DNA of 41,662 bases, taken from NCBI GenBank assembly GCA_031289015.1, contig JAITQG010000015.1:1-41662 (forward strand). Reading direction: 5' to 3'. Below the pieces are notes generated by a model. It was not told where the DNA came from and did not search any database. It worked only from the letters and a program-made list of their open reading frames with translations. Positions 25,136 to 33,137 of the stretch are shown here, piece after piece. Numbering within the stretch: the first letter of the stretch is position 1; each line of letters starts with the position of its first letter. Source of the DNA: Lactobacillaceae bacterium (GTDB taxonomy: Bacteria; Bacillota; Bacilli; Lactobacillales; Lactobacillaceae). A program made the position numbers and the translations under genes.

Positions 25136-27505
25136 CTACTTGTTGCGTCCCTTGCGATTTGTGTCTTGATGCTTTGATTCTGGCTTGCGATTGTCTGATG
25201 GTGCGCCAAATGGCTTGCCGGAATTATGCGTCTTGCCACCCTTGCTTGAGCGATTATTCTTGTCACCCGAGCGCCGGTCATTACGATTCTTACCACCGCC
25301 ACCAAAGCCACCCCGTGAAGGTTCAGCCACTTTAATATCTGTAATTGGTGCCGCATCAGGATTAACTAACACGAAGTCCAAAGCACTTTGTTCCTTATCC
25401 ACACGAATCAAGCGCACTTTAACGGTTTGCCCAATTTGGTAGATGTGGTGGAAGCGTCGACCGATCAATGCCAAATGTGGCTCATCATAGATGTAATAGT
25501 CATCCGTCAAATTCGATGTATGAATCAACCCTTCAACGGTGTTTGGCAATGACACGAACATGCCAAATTTCATAACGCCGTTGACAACTGCATCAAATTC
25601 TTCGCCAACCTTGTCTTCCATGAATTCAGCTTTCTTCATGGCATCCGTGGCCCGTTCAGTATCAACCGCGCGCCGTTCACGCACTGAAGTATCAGCAGCG
25701 ATTTCAGGCAAGGCTTTACGATATTGAGCTTGCGCATCTTCGGCCAAACCAGCCTTTTCATACCACTTGATCAAACGATGCACCGTCAAATCCGGATAAC
25801 GACGAATTGGTGATGTGAAGTGAGTGTAATACTCTGCCCCAATTCCAAAGTGACCAACTGGTTGATCCGAATACTTAGCTTGCTTCATCGTCCGCAACAT
25901 CATCGTTGAAACCATTTGTTCTTCTGGACGACCCACAAACCAATTATGAATGGCTTGCAAATCTTCTGGCTTAACGTTATTCGGATCAGCTTGCACTGGT
26001 GCCCCTAACGCTTTAACGAACTCAAAGAATTTCACAACCCGATCCAAATCTGGCGTTTCGTGAATTCGATACAAGAATGGCACTTCGAGTTGATCAAAGT
26101 GCATGGCTACAGTTTCGTTAGCCGCCAACATAAATGATTCGATGATACGTTCTGACAAACCACGCTCACGTAATTCAATGTCAGTTGGGTGGCCTTTTTC
26201 ATCAACAATAATCTTGGCTTCAGGCGCATCAAATTCGATGGCTCCACGTTCTTCACGCTTCTTGGCCAAAGCCTTGTGCAATTCAGCCATGTCTTCAAAC
26301 ATTGGTACCAAAGCTTTATACTCAGTCCGTGTTTCATCATCACCAGCCAAAATCGCATTAACGGCCTTATACGTCATCCGCGCATGTGATTTCATAACTG
26401 ACGTGTGCAAACGATGGTTCACCAAGTTACCTTGTGGGGTGAATTCCATCTCAGCTGACATGGCCAAGCGTTCAACACCCGGATTCAAAGAAGCAATCCC
26501 ATTTGAAATATTGCGCGGCAACATTGGAATCACACGGTCCGTCAAATAAACCGAAGTTCCACGCTTATACGCTTCCAAATCCAGCGGTGTGCCTTCTACA
26601 GCATAATGTGAAACGTCAGCAATATGCACGCCAAGATGGAAATTACCATTCGCCAAGCGTGACACAACAACCGCATCATCCAAGTCCTTTGACTCAATGG
26701 CATCAATCGTCACCAAAGTTTGGTCCGTCACGTCTTCACGTCCAGCCCATTCGCTTGCTTGCACTGTATCAGGAATTGCTTCGGCTTGATCCAAAACAGC
26801 TTGTGGGAATACGTGAGGTACATCATGTTGATACACAATTTGTAAAATATCGACCCCTGGTTCGTCCTTGTAACCAATTGTTTCAGTGACAACTCCAGTC
26901 ATGTGCTTAGGCATTGCAGCGGTTGGATAGCTATCAATTGAAGCTAACACAACTTCGCCATCAGACGGCTTCAAACCACCGTCTTTAACCAAAAACTCAA
27001 AGGTCATCAATTTTTTGTCAGTCATCTTGATTTTACCGATGTAACCGGCATAATCAGACCCTAATTCAAAAATACCGACAACTGATTCAAGATGGCGAGC
27101 GGTAATTTCTTCAACCTTACCTTCAGGCCCCTTACCAGTTGCAGGGTCACCCTTAGTCAACAACTTAACGCGCACTTCATCCAAATTCAAAGCGAGCAGT
27201 GTATTATCGGGGTTCACAAAAATATCTTCAGCGTTATCGTCATACTTAACGAAACCAAAGCCTTTATCATTTGAGCGGAAAGTTCCAATAATACCTTGAT
27301 GTTCACCATCGTATTGGAAATCACCGGCATCGGTCACCCTAACTTGGTGATCACGTTCTAGAGTGGCCAAGGCTTGAACCACCTTGGTAAATGCTTGACT
27401 ATCATCTAAGCGTAAGCCATCTGTCAAAGATTGAGCAGGATATGCTTGCGTTGGATTGGCTTTCAAAAAACCAAACAGTTGATCTTGTAATTGCTTTGCG
27501 TCCAT
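25136..27505 (-). CDS. rnr: Ribonuclease R
   Basis: RNase R is a processive 3'-5' exoribonuclease that can degrade structured RNA. The 789-aa protein has an N-terminal winged-helix region (about 1-65), cold-shock domains (about 68-125 and 145-225), the RNB catalytic domain with TIDAIESKDLDDAV (D268, D274, D276, D277) and an S1 domain (about 640-720). The last 60 residues are Gly/Lys/Arg/Asn-rich (RGGFGGGGKNRNDRR and on), probably a flexible RNA-binding tail. GAGGAAAAC precedes the ATG. A 176-bp gap upstream has no convincing promoter; a lone TAAAAT lies near 27632. Confidence 0.96.
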   Translation of the reverse strand: MDAKQLQDQLFGFLKANPTQAYPAQSLTDGLRLDDSQAFTKVVQALATLERDHQVRVTDAGDFQYDGEHQGIIGTFRSNDKGFGFVKYDDNAEDIFVNPDNTLLALNLDEVRVKLLTKGDPATGKGPEGKVEEITARHLESVVGIFELGSDYAGYIGKIKMTDKKLMTFEFLVKDGGLKPSDGEVVLASIDSYPTAAMPKHMTGVVTETIGYKDEPGVDILQIVYQHDVPHVFPQAVLDQAEAIPDTVQASEWAGREDVTDQTLVTIDAIESKDLDDAVVVSRLANGNFHLGVHIADVSHYAVEGTPLDLEAYKRGTSVYLTDRVIPMLPRNISNGIASLNPGVERLAMSAEMEFTPQGNLVNHRLHTSVMKSHARMTYKAVNAILAGDDETRTEYKALVPMFEDMAELHKALAKKREERGAIEFDAPEAKIIVDEKGHPTDIELRERGLSERIIESFMLAANETVAMHFDQLEVPFLYRIHETPDLDRVVKFFEFVKALGAPVQADPNNVKPEDLQAIHNWFVGRPEEQMVSTMMLRTMKQAKYSDQPVGHFGIGAEYYTHFTSPIRRYPDLTVHRLIKWYEKAGLAEDAQAQYRKALPEIAADTSVRERRAVDTERATDAMKKAEFMEDKVGEEFDAVVNGVMKFGMFVSLPNTVEGLIHTSNLTDDYYIYDEPHLALIGRRFHHIYQIGQTVKVRLIRVDKEQSALDFVLVNPDAAPITDIKVAEPSRGGFGGGGKNRNDRRSGDKNNRSSKGGKTHNSGKPFGAPSDNRKPESKHQDTNRKGRNK

Positions 27506-27681
27506 GTTTTCCTCGTTTCTAACAAATCATTTCGCCACCAACCAAGCAGATAAATGCCTAAGCACACTTCACTTGGTGCAAATAAAGTCTGATTAGATGT
27601 CTATCTTTTTGGCAGGCGACTGCAACAAAGTCTATTTTACTACAAAACTAGCTCTGAACCTAAAATCGGAGTCATTCAACT

Positions 27682-27711
27682 AAAAAAGCCTGTCGATTTA
27701 TGATCGACGGA
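27682..27711 (-). terminator. Terminator overlapping the end of the toxin gene
   Basis: On the minus strand GTCGAT, loop CATAA, ATCGAC form the stem, flanked by further pairs, followed by CAGGC and TTTTTT. The 5' half of the stem is the last codons of the toxin gene. Confidence 0.75.
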
Positions 27712-28039
27712 CTTTATTACGAATAAATTCACTTAGTCCATTAATATCTAAAATAGTCATTTCACCAATATATTCCAATTGTCGACCGATTAAATGTCGA
27801 CTCAATCTTTGTTTTACTGATGTATCAATGTATGACTGAGTTTTCAAACCAGCTATTGACCAATCAAGCATCTTATAATAATGTTCTTTTATTTTTGCTG
27901 ACTTGTTTATATATTTAGTTGTTAAACGATAAGCAATGATAACTTCATCATTATAGCCCAAAATCAAAATCGGTCGTCGTTTCCCCCCAGACCCATCTCC
28001 AAAAGTAATGTAAGCAGTCACTAACTCATTAGTCTTCAT
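27698..28039 (-). CDS. PemK/MazF-like toxin of a type II toxin-antitoxin pair
   Basis: The 113-aa protein has GSGGKRRPILILGYNDEVIIAY near residues 16-37, the KxRPxxIL signature of PemK/MazF-fold endoribonucleases, and then a basic middle part. The C-terminal half (QRLSRHLIGRQLEYIGEMT) also fits the fold. Its ATG overlaps the antitoxin stop by 11 bp, the usual order of antitoxin then toxin. The pair sits between secG and rnr, which are often neighbours in Firmicutes, so it looks inserted. The DNA is visibly richer in A+T than its neighbours. The RNA cleavage site cannot be predicted. Confidence 0.7.
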   Translation of the reverse strand: MKTNELVTAYITFGDGSGGKRRPILILGYNDEVIIAYRLTTKYINKSAKIKEHYYKMLDWSIAGLKTQSYIDTSVKQRLSRHLIGRQLEYIGEMTILDINGLSEFIRNKVRRS

Positions 28040-28301
28040 CCAGCCACTCCATCAATTCTTTGTTTGTTGATATTACATTTGCTGACATTGGTTCATCTTC
28101 CAATACCATCATCAACCTTTTTTCAGCTAACTCACGTGGTGTTAATGCCAAGTCAAACGGAATTGATCCAGTTGCGACAATTCTTTTTAAATAGGCAACA
28201 ATGGCCGTAGTCATATTTAACCCTAAATCATCCAAAATTGTAGTAACTTCCGCATTAAGCGTCCCATCAATATTAACTTGAATTTTCTTTTTAGAATTCA
28301 T
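28029..28301 (-). CDS. RelB/DinJ-family antitoxin
   Basis: The 90-aa protein begins with a ribbon-helix-helix domain (KIQVNIDGTLNAEVTTILDDLGLNMTTAIVAYL), followed by the ATGSIPFDL stretch characteristic of RelB/DinJ antitoxins. The acidic C-terminus (LEDEPMSANV...ELMEWLDED) should wrap the toxin. GGGAGG lies 7 bases before the ATG. Such proteins usually pair with RelE/YafQ toxins; here the partner looks like PemK/MazF. The dimer probably represses its own promoter, which has direct repeats. Confidence 0.78.
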   Translation of the reverse strand: MNSKKKIQVNIDGTLNAEVTTILDDLGLNMTTAIVAYLKRIVATGSIPFDLALTPRELAEKRLMMVLEDEPMSANVISTNKELMEWLDED

Positions 28302-28321
28302 CCCTATAACCTCCCAGAGTA

Positions 28322-28378
28322 ATTACATTACACTCCTATTACACAGTTATTATACTACTAAAATCTATTAAAAAACAA
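28322..28378 (-). promoter_or_regulatory. Promoter and likely operator of the toxin-antitoxin pair
   Basis: On the minus strand: -35 TTGTTT (28373-28378), 18-bp spacer and a perfect -10 TATAAT (28349-28354). Over the start point lie two copies of ATTACAC (plus strand 28327-28333 and 28338-28344), 11 bp apart, and a partial third copy ATTACA (28322-28327). This is the kind of site a ribbon-helix-helix antitoxin binds. Confidence 0.6.
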
Positions 28379-28381
28379 TTT

Positions 28382-28413
28382 AAAAACCTCTACTGCGAAC
28401 AATAGAGGTTTTC
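28382..28413 (-). terminator. Terminator after secG
   Basis: On the minus strand AACCTCTA and TAGAGGTT form a perfect 8-bp stem with a 10-base loop, followed by TTTAAA and preceded by a run of A. It separates secG from the toxin-antitoxin promoter and could work in both directions. Confidence 0.8.
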
Positions 28414-28420
28414 ATTATGC

Positions 28421-28657
28421 TTAGTGGGCTGATAAGTAAACCAAAGCTAATCCGATAATAAACCAGACAGCTCCCAACACAGCGGTAACTCGTTGCATAA
28501 CTGCGACGAAGCCACGTGCCTTTTGGGTAGCGAACAAGTCACCGCCACCACCTGACAAAGCTGACAAAGCATCTTGTTGCTTTGATGGTTGCATTAGGAC
28601 TGCGATGATGATTAAGAATCCAACAACGATCATAGCTGCTAATAAGATGTTATACAT
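28421..28657 (-). CDS. secG: Preprotein translocase subunit SecG
   Basis: SecG is the small auxiliary subunit of the SecYEG channel. The 78-aa protein has two membrane segments (about 3-22 and 56-75) joined by the typical QPSKQQDALSALSGGGGDLF loop. AAGGAGG lies 8 bases before the ATG. It has its own promoter and terminator. In many Firmicutes secG precedes rnr directly; here the toxin-antitoxin pair separates them. Confidence 0.95.
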   Translation of the reverse strand: MYNILLAAMIVVGFLIIIAVLMQPSKQQDALSALSGGGGDLFATQKARGFVAVMQRVTAVLGAVWFIIGLALVYLSAH

Positions 28658-28690
28658 AGTGGCGCCTCCTTTTCCTTTAATAACTTAGTA

Positions 28691-28719
28691 AGTTTACCAT
28701 AATAAAGTTGTCGACTCAA
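28691..28719 (-). promoter_or_regulatory. Promoter of secG
   Basis: On the minus strand: -35 TTGAGT (28714-28719), 17-bp spacer and extended -10 TGGTAAACT (hexamer 28691-28696), about 33 bp before the secG start. Confidence 0.6.
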
Positions 28720-28813
28720 TCATTTATGTGTGAATGTTTTATGATACTTGTTGATTTTGGAGTGCTGGACTTTTAGTTAGTGGGTTTCTTACCCGTTTGC
28801 ACGGCTAGGAATA

Positions 28814-28937
28814 TTGGTTGGTGGGGAAAGGGGCTCCGCATTGCTGACGTAGAGGTGGGCAACAGAGTCCCACCTCTATGCCAGCAATGCGGAGCCATCT
28901 CCACCACCAAACCCAAATTCCTTGGCCCAAAGGGACA
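28814..28937 (-). repeat. R4: short palindromic element without the core
   Basis: The arms at 28814-28859 and 28869-28914 pair closely, including the site that is mismatched in the other copies (GGCTCCGC facing GCGGAGCC). Only about 9 bases separate them, so the conserved core hairpin is missing. The loop GTGGGCAACAGAGTCCCAC is nearly the same as the left junction of R2. The flank GGCCCAAAGGGACA (28924-28937) is shared with R1 and gives the orientation. It lies between the phoU terminator and the secG promoter. Confidence 0.8.
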
Positions 28938-28960
28938 AAGCACCCCCCACCAAGAAATAT

Positions 28961-28988
28961 AAAAAAGGCTGGAGCAAAAACCCCAACC
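28961..28988 (-). terminator. Terminator of the pst operon
   Basis: On the minus strand GGTTGGGG, loop TTTTTG, CTCCAGCC form an 8-bp stem with two G-U pairs, followed by TTTTTT, right after phoU. Confidence 0.75.
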
Positions 28989-28994
28989 AAAATA

Positions 28995-29669
28995 TTAAAT
29001 AAACGAAGAAGTCCCAGGATTCAATTCAACAATCTTCCCAGTCCGCTTGTAAATAATCCATTCAGCAATATCAGTAACATAATCCGAAGTTCGCTTCAAG
29101 TAACCCCCAACAACCAAATAATCAGTTGAGGCATTCACCAACTCAGGATCTGACTTCATTGACTCAACAGCCAAATCACGAATCAATTGCGTATCCTTTG
29201 AAACTTGCGCAGCTGATTCAGCCATCTTGTCAGCACTAACCGCATCATCATTGATGTAGTAAGTCAAAACATCAGCAACCATGCCAGCGACCTTAGTCCC
29301 AGTTTCACCAATTTGCTTTTCAATCTCAGCCACACGTTGATTACCCTTCACGTGGATGGTTGAAATCGCCACGTTACGCGCATTATCCCCAATTCGTTCC
29401 AAAACTGAAACCGCCTTGAGGATCGTCACGATTTCTCGCAAGTCAGTCGTAACTGGTTGGTACAAAGCGATCATTTCAAAAGTCTTCTTTTCCAAAGCAA
29501 TTTCGCGTTGGTTAATCGCCTTGTCAGCATCAATAATGCCTTGCGCAGCTGAACGATCGTGATCCAAGAAAGCTTGTACTGCATGTTGCAAGGTGTCTGA
29601 TACCAACAAGCCCATTTCCTTAAATGACGTGTCCAAATCTGCTAGTTCTTCATCAAATAAACGACGCAT
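28995..29669 (-). CDS. phoU: Phosphate transport regulator PhoU
   Basis: PhoU links the Pst transporter to phosphate signalling and restrains phosphate uptake. The 224-aa protein is all helical and consists of two PhoU repeats. The motifs are LREIVTILKAVSVLERIGDNARNVA (about 78-102) and, in the second half, YLKRTSDYVTDIAEWI, which carry the acidic metal-binding residues. AAAGGA precedes the ATG. It is the last gene of the pst operon, 15 bp after pstB. No phoR or phoP gene is in the window. Confidence 0.95.
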   Translation of the reverse strand: MRRLFDEELADLDTSFKEMGLLVSDTLQHAVQAFLDHDRSAAQGIIDADKAINQREIALEKKTFEMIALYQPVTTDLREIVTILKAVSVLERIGDNARNVAISTIHVKGNQRVAEIEKQIGETGTKVAGMVADVLTYYINDDAVSADKMAESAAQVSKDTQLIRDLAVESMKSDPELVNASTDYLVVGGYLKRTSDYVTDIAEWIIYKRTGKIVELNPGTSSFI

Positions 29670-29684
29670 ATTTTTTCCTTTCTA

Positions 29685-30440
29685 TTATCCGAAACGCCCA
29701 GAAATGTAATCTTGCGTTTCTTGCTTTTCGGGGTTCATAAACATTTGCTTAGTATCATTAACTTCAATTAAATCACCACTCATAAAGAAGGCGGTCCGAT
29801 CAGAAAGTCGTGAAGCTTGTGACATTGAATGTGTCACAATAATCATCGTGTACTTGTCACGCAATTCGATCAAAGTGTTTTCAATTTGGTGTGCTGAAAC
29901 CGGATCCAAAGCTGACGTTGGTTCGTCTAACAAAAGGATTTCTGGTGAAGTCGCCAAGGCACGCGCAATTGAAACTCGTTGTTGTTGGCCACCTGACAAT
30001 GACAACGCTGAGGCATGCAAACCATCTTTGACTTCATCCCAAATGGCCGCTTGTTTCAATGACGTTTCAACCCGTTCATCAATAATTGACTTGTCTTTGA
30101 CGCCAGCCGTCCGCAACCCAAAGGCCACATTATCATAAATTGAAAATGGGAACGGATTAGGTTGTTGGAACACCATTCCAACTTGCTTACGTAAATCGGC
30201 CGTGTCCATTGTTGGGGCGTAAATATCTTGCCCATTCAACAAAAATGTCCCATTCACTGTAACATAGTCAGTCAAATCATGCATGCGATTCAAAGTCCGC
30301 AAATACGTGGTCTTACCAGAACCAGATGGGCCAATTAATGCCGTAATCCCATACCGATCATAATCCAAATTAATGCCGTGCAAAGCTTCTTTGTCGCCAT
30401 AATAAAGGCGGACATTTTCAGTTGTTAATAACTTTTCCAT
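29685..30440 (-). CDS. pstB: Phosphate ABC transporter ATP-binding protein (second pstB)
   Basis: This ATPase powers phosphate import through PstC-PstA. The 251-aa protein has Walker [10 protein letters not shown] near 35-43, the Q-loop in [15 protein letters not shown], the signature LSGGQQQR near 147 and Walker [13 protein letters not shown] near 167. The QQPNPFP form is specific to PstB. The ATG at 30440 is chosen because GGAGG lies 6 bases upstream. It is 11 bp after the other pstB. Two diverged pstB copies in a row are common in LAB. Confidence 0.95.
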   Translation of the reverse strand: MEKLLTTENVRLYYGDKEALHGINLDYDRYGITALIGPSGSGKTTYLRTLNRMHDLTDYVTVNGTFLLNGQDIYAPTMDTADLRKQVGMVFQQPNPFPFSIYDNVAFGLRTAGVKDKSIIDERVETSLKQAAIWDEVKDGLHASALSLSGGQQQRVSIARALATSPEILLLDEPTSALDPVSAHQIENTLIELRDKYTMIIVTHSMSQASRLSDRTAFFMSGDLIEVNDTKQMFMNPEKQETQDYISGRFG

Positions 30441-30451
30441 GTTTGCCTCCA

Positions 30452-31276
30452 TTATCCAAAGTTTCCGTTGACGTAATCAATGGTCCGTTGTACCTTTGGT
30501 CGCGTGAAAATCTTTCGCGTCAAATCATATTCCACGACCTCGCCCATATGGAAGAACGCCGTATAATCAGAAACTCGTGCCGCTTGTTGCATATTGTGCG
30601 TCACGATAATGATTGTATAGTCCTTCTTTAATTCTAGCAAAGTGTTTTCAATCTTAGCAGAAGAAATCGGATCCAAAGCAGAGGCCGGTTCGTCCAACAA
30701 CAAGATGTCAGGCTTCATCGCAACCGCGCGAGCAATGACCAAACGTTGTTGTTGACCACCTGACAATTCAAGGGCCGACTTATGCAAATCATCTTTGACT
30801 TCATCCCATAAAGCAGCTTGCTTCAAAGAGGTTTCCACCCGCTCGTCCAAGATTTTACGATCTTTAATCCCGTGTTGCTTCAATGCAAACGTGATGTTGT
30901 CATAAATTGACTTGGCAAAAGGATTGGGACGTTGGAACACCATCCCGATGTGTTTGCGCATTTCATACACGTCAATGTCTTTAGTGTTAATATCCAAACC
31001 ACGGTACATGATTTGTCCGTTGACCGTCGCCACTGTGTCGTTCATCCGGTTCAATGACCGCAAAAACGTTGACTTACCAGATCCAGATGCACCGATCAAA
31101 GCCGTAATCTTGTAACGTTCGAATTTCAAATCAGCATTGTGCAACGCGCGCTTTTCGCCATAAAAGACCTCTAAGTCATGGGTAGAAAGCGCGACCTCAT
31201 GCTTTTCTTCATTCATTTCGGTGAGGTAGCGCTCAGGCATTTCCTCATCAAGAATTAAATTATTTGTAGCAGTCAT
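30452..31276 (-). CDS. pstB: Phosphate ABC transporter ATP-binding protein (first pstB)
   Basis: The 274-aa protein is the other PstB-type ATPase. It has Walker [10 protein letters not shown] near 62-70, [13 protein letters not shown], the signature [14 protein letters not shown] near 173 and [15 protein letters not shown] near 195. Compared with the second copy it carries an N-terminal extension of about 22 residues ([19 protein letters not shown]) with no known domain. GGGAG precedes the ATG. The Ala in DEPASALD instead of Thr is conservative. Which copy works with PstC-PstA, or whether they form a heterodimer, is not visible. Confidence 0.95.
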   Translation of the reverse strand: MTATNNLILDEEMPERYLTEMNEEKHEVALSTHDLEVFYGEKRALHNADLKFERYKITALIGASGSGKSTFLRSLNRMNDTVATVNGQIMYRGLDINTKDIDVYEMRKHIGMVFQRPNPFAKSIYDNITFALKQHGIKDRKILDERVETSLKQAALWDEVKDDLHKSALELSGGQQQRLVIARAVAMKPDILLLDEPASALDPISSAKIENTLLELKKDYTIIIVTHNMQQAARVSDYTAFFHMGEVVEYDLTRKIFTRPKVQRTIDYVNGNFG

Positions 31277-31287
31277 CTCTTAACTCC

Positions 31288-32184
31288 CTATTTCTTAGAA
31301 GACGTCAAACGTTGATACAATACCTTACTCAAATAACGAGCAGCGAAATTGAACAACAAGACGGCAATAATCAAGACAGCCGACGCACCCGCTGAGACAG
31401 CAGCAGCGTCTGGCATGATCCCTTCAGAATTAATCTTCCAAATGTGCACAGCCAACGTTTCCGCTGGGCGCATCAAATTCAATGGTGAGGCAATGTTGAA
31501 GGGATTCCAATCTGTGAAATCCAAGGCTGGAGCAGATTGACCGGCTGTATAAATCAAGGCGGCAGCTTCACCAAACACACGGCCGGCTGACAAAACAACC
31601 CCCGTCACGATTGATGGCAATGCGGCTGGCAAGATAATGTGGCCGATGGTTTCCCAACGTGACAAACCAAGTGCGGCACCAGCTTCTCGTTGCAAGTCTG
31701 GAATCGTCCGTAATGATTCTTCAACAGCTCGCGTCAACAATGGCAGATTGAAAAATGTTAGGGCAATCGCACCAGATAGCAATGAAAAGCCTAATTGAAA
31801 TTGCACAACGAAGAGCAAGAAGCCAAACAAGCCAACGACCACTGATGGCAATGATGACAAAATTTCAATTGCCGTCCGGACCAAGCCGATGATACGTGAT
31901 TTCTTTTGCGCATATTCATTTAAATAAATTCCTGATCCCAAGGCAATCGGGAATGAAATGATCATGGTAATAAATAATAGATAGAATGAATTAAATAATT
32001 GAATCCCAATTCCACCACCCGCAGCAAAGGCTTTGGCCGGTGAAGTCAAGAAATGCCATGACAAATGGGGCACACCTTGGAATAAAATGAAGCCTAACAA
32101 GGCAACCAATACCAAGATAACCAAGCCAGCAATGAAGTACAATACAACACTAGCGATTTTATCTGCACGTTTTGCATTTAACAT
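31288..32184 (-). CDS. pstA: Phosphate ABC transporter permease PstA
   Basis: The 298-aa protein has six membrane segments and the permease EAA loop REAGAALGLSRWETIGHIILP near 186-206. The GIYLNEYA stretch near 87 is typical of PstA. With PstC it forms the membrane channel for phosphate. The ATG at 32184 is one base after the pstC stop and is preceded by AAGGGAG inside the end of pstC. The longer frame to 32223 overlaps pstC and lacks a ribosome binding site. Confidence 0.95.
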   Translation of the reverse strand: MLNAKRADKIASVVLYFIAGLVILVLVALLGFILFQGVPHLSWHFLTSPAKAFAAGGGIGIQLFNSFYLLFITMIISFPIALGSGIYLNEYAQKKSRIIGLVRTAIEILSSLPSVVVGLFGFLLFVVQFQLGFSLLSGAIALTFFNLPLLTRAVEESLRTIPDLQREAGAALGLSRWETIGHIILPAALPSIVTGVVLSAGRVFGEAAALIYTAGQSAPALDFTDWNPFNIASPLNLMRPAETLAVHIWKINSEGIMPDAAAVSAGASAVLIIAVLLFNFAARYLSKVLYQRLTSSKK

Positions 32185-32185
32185 A

Positions 32186-33106
32186 TTACATTGCTCCCTT
32201 CTTACCAATGGCTCGGATGACAAGGTTAAATACCAATGACATCAACAACAAGATCAAGGCCAAGCTCCACAAGACATTGTTATCCAATGAACCCATGACC
32301 GTATTTCCAATTCCTTGCGTCAAAACCGACGTCAACGTTGCCGCTGGACTCGTCAAATTAGTTGGCATCAAGGCTGCGTTTCCGACAACCATTTGAACGG
32401 CCAACGCTTCACCGAACGCCCGCGCCATGCCAAAGACGATTGCGGTCAAAATTCCAGGTGTTGCTGCCCGCAAAATAACTTTGTAAATCATTTGCCAACG
32501 GGTTGCCCCTAATGCCAACGCTGATTCACGATAGTGGCGTGGGACAGCGCGTAATGTATCAACCGTCATTGAAGTCACCGTTGGCAAAATCATAACGAAC
32601 AAGACCAAGGCACCGGCTAAAATACCAAAGCCTGATCCACCAAACAGATTGCGCATAAATGGTACGACCACTGACAACCCAATAAATCCATAGACAACCG
32701 ATGGAATTCCTACGAGCAATTCCGTGACCGGTTGCAAGATTTTAGCCCCATGCTTAGGTGAGATTTCCGTCATGAAGATCGCCGTACCAATCGCAAATGG
32801 CGTGGCAATCAAAGCTGACAACAAAGTCACTAAGAATGAGCCCACAATCATTGGGGCTGCCCCAGTGAATGGTCGACCAGTGGCTTTATCAATTTGGCCT
32901 GGTGCCCACTTGGTGCCAGTCACAAAGTCCCAGAGGTTAACGTGATTAGTAAAGAAGGTTGCGAGCCCTTTTGAGGCTACGAACCAAAAAATAGATAAGA
33001 CAACAAACACAATCAACGCCAAAGCTGACATTGAAACAATTCGTCCCAAGCGGTCTTTTTTTGTGGCCTTTGATGTTTTTGTTAATGCTTCACGGATTTC
33101 ATCCAT
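32186..33106 (-). CDS. pstC: Phosphate ABC transporter permease PstC
   Basis: The 306-aa permease has an N-terminal cytosolic part (about 1-22), six membrane segments and the EAA loop YRESALALGATRWQMIYKVIL near 197-217. ELLVGIPSVVYGFIGL near 128 is typical of PstC. AAGGAG lies 8 bases before the ATG. It is 31 bp downstream of pstS and almost touches pstA. Confidence 0.95.
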   Translation of the reverse strand: MDEIREALTKTSKATKKDRLGRIVSMSALALIVFVVLSIFWFVASKGLATFFTNHVNLWDFVTGTKWAPGQIDKATGRPFTGAAPMIVGSFLVTLLSALIATPFAIGTAIFMTEISPKHGAKILQPVTELLVGIPSVVYGFIGLSVVVPFMRNLFGGSGFGILAGALVLFVMILPTVTSMTVDTLRAVPRHYRESALALGATRWQMIYKVILRAATPGILTAIVFGMARAFGEALAVQMVVGNAALMPTNLTSPAATLTSVLTQGIGNTVMGSLDNNVLWSLALILLLMSLVFNLVIRAIGKKGAM

Positions 33107-33137
33107 GTCTTGACTCCTTATGTCGAATGACGATGTT

